NCBI GenBank assembly: GCA_002172625.1
Contig: NHEN01000025.1
Span: forward strand, 1 to 36,131
DNA: 36,131 nt
Direction of reading: 5' to 3'
DNA from: Verrucomicrobiaceae bacterium TMED86
GTDB lineage: Bacteria; Verrucomicrobiota; Verrucomicrobiia; Verrucomicrobiales; Akkermansiaceae
Shown here: piece after piece, positions 9,423 to 17,123 of the stretch
How positions within the stretch are numbered: position 1 is the first letter of the stretch
Layout: every line of letters begins with the position of its first letter
Program-made: the position numbers and the translations under genes
The notes under the pieces: model-generated
Told to the model about the DNA's origin: nothing
What the model saw: the letters and a program-made list of their open reading frames with translations, nothing else
The model's database searches: none

Positions 9423-9998
9423 TTAGCGGGCAAAGACCGCGTCTCGTTCTTCCTGACTCAGTTCGCGCCACGTGCCCACAGGAAGGTCTCCCAGGGGGAG
9501 GGCGCCAATTCCTTCGCGTAAGAGACGCAGCGTGGGATATCCTATCGCCGCGGTCATACGACGAACCTGACGGTTCTTACCTTCCCGAAGTTCCAGGCGC
9601 AGCCAGGTATCGATGATTTGTTTGCGCACTCTGACCGGAGGATCACGATCGGGAATATCGGGAGCTTGTTTGAGAATCTTGGCGCGGCAAGGGAGGCAGC
9701 GATGTCCTTTGATAACTAATTTTCCGCTCCGTAATTCGCTCATGGCAGCTTCGTCGGGGACTCCCTCGACCAAGGTGAGGTAGCGCCTCCGATGTTGGAA
9801 GCGAGGGTGCAGCAGTTTGTTTTCGAGAGCTTTCTCGTCGGTGAAAAGAAGAAGACCTTCCGAATCCATATCCAGACGTCCAAGGGGCAGGACTTTGGGA
9901 GGGAAATCGAATTCCTTCAAAGTCCGTTGCCCTATGTCTCCGGGATTGGAGTTGAACTGGCTCAGGACGCCATAGGGTTTGTTGAAAGCGATGAGCAT
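9423..9998 (-). CDS. rluE: rRNA large-subunit pseudouridine synthase, RluE/RsuA subfamily
   Basis: AFNKPYGVLSQF, LGRLDMDSEGLLLFTDE, REGKNRQVRRMTAAIGYPTLRLLREGIG. Confidence 0.88.
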   Translation of the reverse strand: MLIAFNKPYGVLSQFNSNPGDIGQRTLKEFDFPPKVLPLGRLDMDSEGLLLFTDEKALENKLLHPRFQHRRRYLTLVEGVPDEAAMSELRSGKLVIKGHRCLPCRAKILKQAPDIPDRDPPVRVRKQIIDTWLRLELREGKNRQVRRMTAAIGYPTLRLLREGIGALPLGDLPVGTWRELSQEERDAVFAR

Positions 9999-10030
9999 TT
10001 TAATTAAAGGCTCCGCCTTATGGTTTGGGC

Positions 10031-11344
10031 CTAAACGAGCATCAAGGCTGGGTTCTCGAGGAGACGCTTGATTTCACTGATGAACTTGGCTCCGACCGCT
10101 CCGTCTACGACACGATGGTCGCAACTGACGCCCAGATTCATGCGGAGGCCCGGCACGATCGCTCCGTCCTTTACGACGGGCTTTTCGATGATGCCGCCGA
10201 CGCTGAGAATGGCAGCTTGTGGCGGATTGACGATGGCGTCGAATGATTCGATGCCCCAGGCTCCGAGGTTGGAGATCGTGACAGTGCCGCCGTCGAATTC
10301 GTTCGGTTTGAGCTTGTTCTCGCGAGCTCTTCCGGCCATTTCCTTGATTTCCTTGGAGATGGCGAGGAGGGATTTCTGTTCGGCGTTTTTGACCACCGGA
10401 GTGACCAGGCCGTCATCGACTGCGATGGCGACGGAGATTCCAACGTGAGCGAATTGCACGATGTGGTCGCCGTTGAATGAGGCATTGACCTCGGGAACGG
10501 CGACGGAAGCGTTGATGAGAGCTTTCACGACAAAGTCGTTCACGGAATACTTGTTACCGTGGGTGGCTTCGGCCTGCGCGTTGATCTGCTTGCGGAGCTC
10601 CATGAGAGGAGCGGCGTCCACTTCCAGGTGAAGGTAGAAGTGAGGAATGGTGGTCTTGGAAGTGAGAAGGCGTTCCGCGATGATCTTCCGTATTCCGGTG
10701 AGTTGGATCGTCTGGTCTTCGCCGCTCATGACGGGAGAAATGGACACGTGAGCAGGAGTCGGCGCCGCGGCGGGAGCGGGAGTAACGGCAGGTGCCTGAG
10801 TAGCTGGCGTGCTCGCGACAGGTGCGGGTGTTGCGGGAGCTGACACGACGTCGGCTTTGACGATGCGTCCGCCGGGGCCGGTGCCGGTGATGTTGGAGAG
10901 ATCGACTCCTTCGGCTTCGGCAATCTTCTTGGCGAGCGGAGAAGCCTTGATGCGTGTTTCAGCTGGCTGTGCGCCATTCGCGAGAGGCGTTGGAGCGGGC
11001 GGAGCCGCAGCAGGTGCCGGAGCGGTTGCGGGCGCGGGAGTTTCCACGGGAGCAGCTGGTGCTGGAGCAGCGGCTTGGGCAGATGCTGCGGGAGCGTCAC
11101 CTTCACCGTCCTCGAGAAGAATCGCGATGACGGATCCGACGGGAGCCTTGCCACCCTCCTGAATTGAAATTTGTGAGAGGATTCCTTCGTCGAAGGCTTC
11201 CATTTCCATGGTGGCCTTATCGGTTTCGATTTCCGCGATAATATCACCGATTTCGACTTCATCGCCTTCCTTTTTGATCCAGCGAACCACGGTTCCTTCG
11301 GTCATGGTGTCGGAGAGCTTCGGCATTTCAATATTGATCGGCAT
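10031..11344 (-). CDS. pdhC: Dihydrolipoamide acetyltransferase (E2) of the pyruvate dehydrogenase complex
   Basis: Single lipoyl domain ([16 protein letters not shown]), Ala/Pro-rich linker, peripheral subunit-binding domain ([33 protein letters not shown]), catalytic domain ending [15 protein letters not shown]. Confidence 0.92.
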   Translation of the reverse strand: MPINIEMPKLSDTMTEGTVVRWIKKEGDEVEIGDIIAEIETDKATMEMEAFDEGILSQISIQEGGKAPVGSVIAILLEDGEGDAPAASAQAAAPAPAAPVETPAPATAPAPAAAPPAPTPLANGAQPAETRIKASPLAKKIAEAEGVDLSNITGTGPGGRIVKADVVSAPATPAPVASTPATQAPAVTPAPAAAPTPAHVSISPVMSGEDQTIQLTGIRKIIAERLLTSKTTIPHFYLHLEVDAAPLMELRKQINAQAEATHGNKYSVNDFVVKALINASVAVPEVNASFNGDHIVQFAHVGISVAIAVDDGLVTPVVKNAEQKSLLAISKEIKEMAGRARENKLKPNEFDGGTVTISNLGAWGIESFDAIVNPPQAAILSVGGIIEKPVVKDGAIVPGLRMNLGVSCDHRVVDGAVGAKFISEIKRLLENPALMLV

Positions 11345-11504
11345 AGTCGTAATGAAGTTGGAAAATTGGAAAGAGAGGATGCCCGGTTAGGGCGGGGGAG
11401 GGATAGCAGAGCTTGGACTGAATTTGAAAGATAATTCCAAGAATCGGATGTGCAATTCAGAGGCCTGAAAAGTGAACGGGAAGTTAGTTCGCTAACTTTC
11501 CGCC

Positions 11505-12002
11505 TCAGGCCATGGAGACGACGCTCTTTCGGGCGAGGCGGCACATGATATTGCGGACCTCGCTGCGTCCGGCATCGGTCAGGCGGAAGGTCTTGTGGGA
11601 ATTGAGCGTTTCTCCGGCGACAAACTCCATAAAGCCTTTCTTCTCGAGGTTTTCCACGGTGCTGGTGGTGTTGGAGGGTTTGCGGCCATAGCTGTCGAGC
11701 CAGATGTTCAATCCACGGGTGTCGAGGAGTTCGGCTTCTTCGAGGTGTTTGTGAAGGCTTCCGAGAAGGACACACTCGGGGCCATTAAGGTCTAGTTGAG
11801 AGTCGCTGAGGAAATGGCGGATTTCGCGGAGGTCGTCGGCTGTTTCGCGATCCTGACGCACGCCAATCTTCGCTTCTGCGCCCAACATGGCCTCCTTGGT
11901 CTCGATCATTTTGGCAATGACATCCTGCAGGCTTTGGAGTTCGTCGGCATTCCAGGACCAGAGTTGATCGGCGACGCTTGCTAATTTTGAGGGCGAGCTC
12001 AT
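11505..12002 (-). CDS. Winged-helix-like putative transcriptional regulator
   Basis: 165 aa; SYGRKPSNTTSTVENLEKKGFMEFVAGETLNSHKTFRLTDAGRSEVRNI resembles a MarR/PadR-type recognition helix plus wing. Weak family evidence. Confidence 0.5.
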   Translation of the reverse strand: MSSPSKLASVADQLWSWNADELQSLQDVIAKMIETKEAMLGAEAKIGVRQDRETADDLREIRHFLSDSQLDLNGPECVLLGSLHKHLEEAELLDTRGLNIWLDSYGRKPSNTTSTVENLEKKGFMEFVAGETLNSHKTFRLTDAGRSEVRNIMCRLARKSVVSMA

Positions 12003-12005
12003 GGC

Positions 12006-12117
12006 GCGTTTTTAGTGATTTTTCTAAAAAATGCAAGTTATTTTAGAGCTGTTAAATAAATAAACCCCTAAAATTAGGTTAAAACTCTAAATTGCTCGGA
12101 AAATTACTAAAAAACGC
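12006..12117. promoter_or_regulatory. Nested palindromic operator-like array in the divergent intergenic region
   Basis: Outer imperfect inverted repeat GCGTTTTTAGTGATTTTTC (12006-12024) / GAAAATTACTAAAAAACGC (12099-12117); TTTAGAG (12042-12048) / CTCTAAA (12085-12091); palindrome CCTAAAATTAGG (12067-12078). Confidence 0.5.
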
Positions 12118-12163
12118 TAATTTGAAACTGTCCGCCGCCCAGGACGCCATTACCTTAGAAATC

Positions 12164-12751
12164 ATGAGTATTCAAAGACCTCTTCCAAAATCATTGTTTC
12201 CCGCATCCCAGCGTGAGATTTTCTCTTCTCGCAACGACTTCGCGGCACTTTCGAAATCTCCCCGGGAAATTAGTAAATCGGATAAAGTTAGCCAATCTCT
12301 CGCCTCTTGCTTCAGCAATGAGGAGGAAAACACTCCATCGCTGGCTGATGAGATCCCCAATAGAGCGCTAAATTACATTATTGGAGAATCCCGCGCCTTG
12401 ATGGCTGTCGAGACGTTGGGGCAGGCTCATTGGGATGCCTTGAGCGGGTTTCTCTCTGAAGAGCTTCAGGGCTTCGTCGATTTGAAAAAGCAAATGAATC
12501 AAGCCCAGTGTGATTGTGAGGCGATGTTGAAGATTGCCGAGGAGGTTTGTGACTCTCCCAATGGTGAAGTGAGTCCGAATCGCATTCTCGAGGTCGCGGT
12601 CGCCCTTCAGGAGGCTAAAATGCGTCGGGACAATCTTCGAACCCGGGTGAAATCGATGATTGATGGATTGTGCAAAGAGATTCTCGCCGGAAATTCTTCA
12701 GGTGATTCTCTCGAAATTCGTCTTCGAGGAGTTTTAGGGAAGTTGGGCTAG
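12164..12751 (+). CDS. Hypothetical, largely alpha-helical protein (ORF can extend to 12092, but MSIQRPLPK at 12164 is the likelier start)
   Basis: Long ORF divergent from the regulator-like gene; no family recognised. Confidence 0.55.
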   Translation: MSIQRPLPKSLFPASQREIFSSRNDFAALSKSPREISKSDKVSQSLASCFSNEEENTPSLADEIPNRALNYIIGESRALMAVETLGQAHWDALSGFLSEELQGFVDLKKQMNQAQCDCEAMLKIAEEVCDSPNGEVSPNRILEVAVALQEAKMRRDNLRTRVKSMIDGLCKEILAGNSSGDSLEIRLRGVLGKLG

Positions 12752-12936
12752 TGCTCCATCTCTCTCAGATTGACGGATATTTTCTGGTTTTAGACTGAGA
12801 CTATTTTGAACACTCACCTAATGGGATAGGTGCCTGTAAAATTCAACCGGATCAAATTGGCGTTCCTTGGTTTAAAAAAACGAAACCAGACGACAGCTTG
12901 GTTTGTCGCGGGTGGAATTCCAATCGTTGATGTTTT

Positions 12937-13920
12937 TTAAGCGATCGTAAGGACTTTCTCGATGATCCGGCGGGCATTTGGGAGCTGCTCGTCCTCAATG
13001 TGCTTTGAGTAAATGGCCGGAGCGTCGATGGTGCAGACCCGTTTGATCGGGGCGTCGAGGTGATCGAAGGCGTGTTCCTGAATCAGGGTGGTGATTTGGG
13101 CGGACACCCCGCAGAAAGGCTTGGATTCGTCGACAAGGACGGCCCGGTTGGTCTTTTTGACTGATTCGATGATGGCCTCCTGGTCGAGCGGGCGGATCGA
13201 GCGGAGATCGACGACCTCGGCATTGATTCCGTGTTCGGACTGGAGGGTTTCGGCAGCTTCGAGGCAGTGCAGGACGCTGCGACCGTGGGCGATGAGGGAA
13301 ATGTCGCTGCCTTCGCGCTTGATGTCGGCTTTTCCGAGCGGGACGACGTGGTCACCTTCGGATGGATCGGGGACGTGGCCCTTGTTTCCGTAAAGAAGGG
13401 TGTTTTCCATGACGTAGACGGGGTCGTTGTCGCGGATGGCGGCTTTCATGAGACCTTTTGCGTCGGACGGAGTCGCGGGCGAGCAGACCTTGAGTCCGGG
13501 GAAGGCGGCGAAAAGCCCTTCCGGGGTGTGGCAGTGGGTCGCTCCGACGTTCGTTCCGCCGTTGGCAGGTCCACGCATCACAATCGGGACATTGATCAGG
13601 CCTCCTGACATGTAGCGAACGCAGGCCGCGTTGTTGACGAGTTGGTCAAAGGCCACGGAGTGGAAGGACCAGAACATCAACTCCATCACCGGGCGAATGC
13701 CCAGCATGGAGGCTCCGATACCCATGCCGATGAAGCCGGCTTCGGAAATAGGAGTGTCGACGACTCTTTTGTCGCCCCATTTTTCCCAGAGTCCCTTGGT
13801 GACTTTATAGGCGCCGTTATATTGTGCGACCTCCTCACCCATGATGACGACGTTTTCGTCGCGGGCCAGTTCCTCGTCGAAGGCTTCGTTGAGGGCGTCT
13901 CGGTATTCGATTTCTCTCAT
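12937..13920 (-). CDS. pdhB: Pyruvate dehydrogenase E1 component subunit beta
   Basis: MREIEYRDALNEAFDEELARDENVVIMGEEVAQYNGAYKVTKGL…, GATHCHTPEGLFAAFPGLKVCSPATPSDAKGLMKAAIRDNDPV. Confidence 0.95.
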   Translation of the reverse strand: MREIEYRDALNEAFDEELARDENVVIMGEEVAQYNGAYKVTKGLWEKWGDKRVVDTPISEAGFIGMGIGASMLGIRPVMELMFWSFHSVAFDQLVNNAACVRYMSGGLINVPIVMRGPANGGTNVGATHCHTPEGLFAAFPGLKVCSPATPSDAKGLMKAAIRDNDPVYVMENTLLYGNKGHVPDPSEGDHVVPLGKADIKREGSDISLIAHGRSVLHCLEAAETLQSEHGINAEVVDLRSIRPLDQEAIIESVKKTNRAVLVDESKPFCGVSAQITTLIQEHAFDHLDAPIKRVCTIDAPAIYSKHIEDEQLPNARRIIEKVLTIA

Positions 13921-13932
13921 GGTCGTGGAAAA

Positions 13933-15042
13933 TTAGTCGTTGAAGAAGTGACGGCCGATCTTGGAGGCCTCGGTGTTGTTATCGGATTCCCAGTAAACGT
14001 CATCCGTGACGTCTTCAATGGTGGGAGCGGGAGACTCGTCGGCGAATACGACGGCGGCGTCGGTTTCCTGCTTGGCGGAGCGGTCGATTTCCTTGGCGGA
14101 CTCTTCGGTAAGAATTCCCTCGCTGATCAATCGCTGTTTCCAAAGATTGATTGGGTCGTGGTTCTTCTTGTAGTCCTCAATCTCCTCGGGCGAACGGTAT
14201 TTTTTGTGGTTCGCATCAGCGACGGAGTGGCCGTAGTAGCGGTAGGTCTGAATTTCCAGAACGGTGGGGCGGGATTGCTCGTGAGCTCGCTCCATGGCGA
14301 TGTTGACCTTGGCGCGGAGTTCGTAGAAGTCCTCGCCATTGACGAGGTCCCAATCGATATCGTATCCATCAGCTCGCTGAGCGAGGCAGTCCTTGTAGGC
14401 ACTGGAACGCTTTTGCGAGGTTCCCATCGAGTATCCGTTGTTCTCGATAATGTAGACGACGGGAATGTTGAAGAGGCCCGCGATGTTGAGTGATTCGTGG
14501 AAGGCTCCCTGATTGACTGCTCCATCTCCCATGAAGCACAGGGCGGACCCTTTTTGGCCCTTGTATTTCAAACCGTAGCCAAGACCGAGGCCGAGCGGAG
14601 TTTGTCCGGCGACGATGCCGTGGCCACCCCAGAAGTTCTTGTCAGGAGCAAAGAAGTGCATCGATCCGCCTTTGCCTTTGGAGCAGCCGGTGGTTTTACC
14701 GAAAAGCTCGGCCATGCATTCGTCCATGTTCATTCCAACGGCAAGGGCGTGTGCGTGACAACGGTAAGCGGTAATCATGTGGTCGTGTTCGCCCATCAGT
14801 GAAGCACAACCTACCGCGATCGATTCCTGACCAATGTAGAGGTGAAGGAAGCCGCCCATCTTGCCCATGTTATACTGCTTTAATGAGCCTTGCTCGAAGC
14901 GTCGGATCCGGGACATTTGGCGATAGTATTCGATCTTTTGTTCCGCCGTGAGAGTGCGGTTGATCGGGGAGCTCGCAAAATCGAGCGGGGACACACTTGG
15001 GTTGTTGAAGGTCTCCATAACGAAATGTTTCTCCTGCGACAT
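13933..15042 (-). CDS. pdhA: Pyruvate dehydrogenase E1 component subunit alpha (start likely 15042, MSQEKHF)
   Basis: RRFEQGSLKQYNMGKMGGFLHLYIGQESIAVG, GCSKGKGGSMHFF, TPP motif GDGAVNQGAFHESLNIAGLFNIPVVYIIENNGYSMGTS. Confidence 0.95.
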   Translation of the reverse strand: MSQEKHFVMETFNNPSVSPLDFASSPINRTLTAEQKIEYYRQMSRIRRFEQGSLKQYNMGKMGGFLHLYIGQESIAVGCASLMGEHDHMITAYRCHAHALAVGMNMDECMAELFGKTTGCSKGKGGSMHFFAPDKNFWGGHGIVAGQTPLGLGLGYGLKYKGQKGSALCFMGDGAVNQGAFHESLNIAGLFNIPVVYIIENNGYSMGTSQKRSSAYKDCLAQRADGYDIDWDLVNGEDFYELRAKVNIAMERAHEQSRPTVLEIQTYRYYGHSVADANHKKYRSPEEIEDYKKNHDPINLWKQRLISEGILTEESAKEIDRSAKQETDAAVVFADESPAPTIEDVTDDVYWESDNNTEASKIGRHFFND

Positions 15043-15134
15043 AGCGGGGGCCGGGAGTTGCGGCAAGACTAATGCGGAACTCTCATTTTTGTCGCTTTCA
15101 GACAGAATTGTGGCCAGGAAGCGGTTTACAAGAG

Positions 15135-16319
15135 ATGAAAACGTCCGTCTTCGCCCTCTCTCTGTTGTGGCCCTCATTGGCAGCGGCTTATGAATTCCAA
15201 GCCCCGGTTCAGCTCAAGGGCGGAGATCAGCCAATCAAGACCCAATCTCCCGGCTACGCCGCTCCCTGTCTCCATGATCTCGATGGCGATGGGAAAAAGG
15301 AACTTTTAGTCGGTCAATTCGCCAATGGCTATATTTATGCCTTCAAAGGACTCGGCAACGGGAAGTTCGTTAAAGGGAAGCTTCTCGAAGTCGACGGCCA
15401 GCCGGTCAAGATACCCGGTGTCTGGTGATGCACCTCCTCGACTCCACAGGTTGTGGATCTCAATGGCGATGGGAATGTCGATCTTCTCTCCGGTTCATAC
15501 AGCGGAGACGACCTTCCCGAAATGGCTGGTCTCTTTCAGGTGCTTTGGGGAAAGAAAGGTGGTGGATTTAGGAAGCCGGATCCGCTGAAAGGCACAGACG
15601 GAAAGTTCCTGATCATCACGCCCGAGAAGATAGGAAGGACCGACCCCGTCACATCGCGTATTTGCACTCGGCCGACGGCTGTTGATTTCGATTCCGATGG
15701 CGACCTCGATCTCGTTGTGGGAAATTTCAAAGGAACATTTTATTGGTTCGAGGGTGAAGGGAAAGGAAAGTTCAAGCCCGAGTCGAGCCGCATCGATTGC
15801 GGAGATAAGGCGCTCAAAATTCCCAGCTATCACAGTGATCCCTTCTTCATCGATTGGGATGGCGATGGTGATCTCGACATGCTCTCCGGTGGTGCTGGGG
15901 GAGAGGTGGTTTGGTCTGAGAATTCTGCCGGTAAAGGCAAGCCGATTTCTCTGGGTAAGTTCGAGACACTGACCACAGGGACTAAGAATGCCAGTCGTTG
16001 GGTAAATGAGAATGCTTTCGTTGGCGATTCTTCACGTGTTTGGGTTGATGACCTCAATGGAGATGGAAAGCTCGACCTCATTGTCGGTGACCGGGTGAGT
16101 CTGAAGTCTCCCCTTGGTGGCGCTTCCTGGGAGGAGGCTAAAGAGCAGATCAAGGCTTTGGATCGAGAATTCAATGAGCTCCGTGACAAGCTCTCAAAAA
16201 TTCCCACCAAGGAGGCTCGGCAGGAGCGGAACAAAAAAAGGATTGAGCACGATGACAAGCGCAGGGAACTCATGAAGGAGGAACAGACCGGCTTCGTCTG
16301 GGTATATTATCAGAAATAA
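15135..16319 (+). CDS. Secreted FG-GAP/VCBS-repeat protein with in-frame TGA at 15426-15428; candidate selenoprotein (alternative: nonsense-mutated pseudogene)
   Basis: ATG 15135 gives MKTSVFALSLLWPSLAAAYEF…VKIPGVW-[TGA]-CTSSTPQVVDLNGDGNVDLLSGSYSG…FVWVYYQK*. The provided ORFs 15072-15428 and 15453-16319 share a frame and are separated by this single TGA. DxDxDG-type repeats occur on both sides (DLDGDGKKELLVG; DLNGDGNVDLLSG; DFDSDGDLDLVVG; DWDGDGDLDMLSG; DLNGDGKLDLIVG). Confidence 0.65.
15426..15457 (+). promoter_or_regulatory. Candidate bacterial SECIS: TGA plus downstream hairpin
   Basis: TGA 15426-15428, then 20 nt, then loop GGT (15449-15451) closed by a perfect 6-bp stem TCCACA (15443-15448) / TGTGGA (15452-15457). 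Confidence 0.5.
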
Positions 16320-16325
16320 CTTTTC

Positions 16326-17123
16326 CTAATTCGTTATAAATTCCGCTGGGAAGAAATGCTGCATCAGCAGTGTGAGGAAGAAGTTGGCAATGAGAATAGC
16401 CAGAGAGGAGTAGACCATCGCGTTGGTGGTTCCTCTTCCGACACCGACTGCTCCGTTGCTGGCTTTGAGGCCTTGATGGCAGGAAATAATGACGATGAGA
16501 ATGCCGAAGCTCAGCCCTTTAATCACCGCGATGAAGACATCGGAGAGGTCGGCGTATTTCGTCATGTTGGCAACCCAGTAGGCGGCTTCGACGTGGAAGA
16601 AATGCACCCCGATGACGTAGGAGGCAAAGATTCCAAAAGCCGCTGCTTCGGCAATGAGAAGAGGAACAGAAATGATCATCGCGACGAGGCGCGGCGTGAC
16701 GAGATAGTCGATGGGATGCACCGCCATCGAGCGGAGGGCGTCGATTTGCTCCGTCACCTTCATTGTGCCAATCTCAGCGGCCATCGCCGACCCGACCCGT
16801 CCTGCTAACATCAGTCCCGTGATTGAGGGTCCCAGCTCACGGAGCATAGCGACCGAGACGAGGCCCCCGGCAGCAGTTTCGAGGCCGAAGAGTTTGAATT
16901 GGAAAAGCGCCTGCGCTGCCAGCACCGCGCCAGTGAATGCACCGGTGATAATGACCACCGTTTGAGACCGTCCACCGATCTCCGCGACTTGTGCGAAAGT
17001 TTGTTGGTAGCGACGTTGGCCTTTGAGAAGAGACTCGATGATTCCGCCGACCAAATACCCCAATTGCCCAAGGTAGCTCATGAAGCTGAGCGTCAGGCGT
17101 CCGAGGGAGTGGAAGGGATTCAT
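16326..17123 (-). CDS. mlaE: MlaE/YrbE-type ABC transporter permease (ORF extends to 17135)
   Basis: FKLFGLETAAGGLVSVAMLRELGPSITGLMLAGRVGSAMAAEIGTMKVTEQIDALRSMAVHPIDYLVTPRLVAM is the MlaE signature. Confidence 0.93.
   Translation of the reverse strand: MNPFHSLGRLTLSFMSYLGQLGYLVGGIIESLLKGQRRYQQTFAQVAEIGGRSQTVVIITGAFTGAVLAAQALFQFKLFGLETAAGGLVSVAMLRELGPSITGLMLAGRVGSAMAAEIGTMKVTEQIDALRSMAVHPIDYLVTPRLVAMIISVPLLIAEAAAFGIFASYVIGVHFFHVEAAYWVANMTKYADLSDVFIAVIKGLSFGILIVIISCHQGLKASNGAVGVGRGTTNAMVYSSLAILIANFFLTLLMQHFFPAEFITN

Noticed and set aside
10726-11262. Pro/Leu/Arg-rich ORF and low-complexity repeats in the E2 gene
   Set aside because: Explained by the Ala/Pro-rich interdomain linker of dihydrolipoamide acetyltransferase; not a repeat array or separate gene.
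13642-14493. 283-aa + strand ORF antisense to pdhA/pdhB
   Set aside because: Val/Gly/Asp-rich mirror-frame translation of the well-supported E1 genes.
15072-15428. Stand-alone 118-aa ORF followed by an independent 288-aa ORF at 15453
   Set aside because: Both are in the same frame, separated only by one TGA, with FG-GAP repeats continuing across it. The 15453 GTG lies inside a repeat and the hairpin and has no convincing ribosome-binding site.
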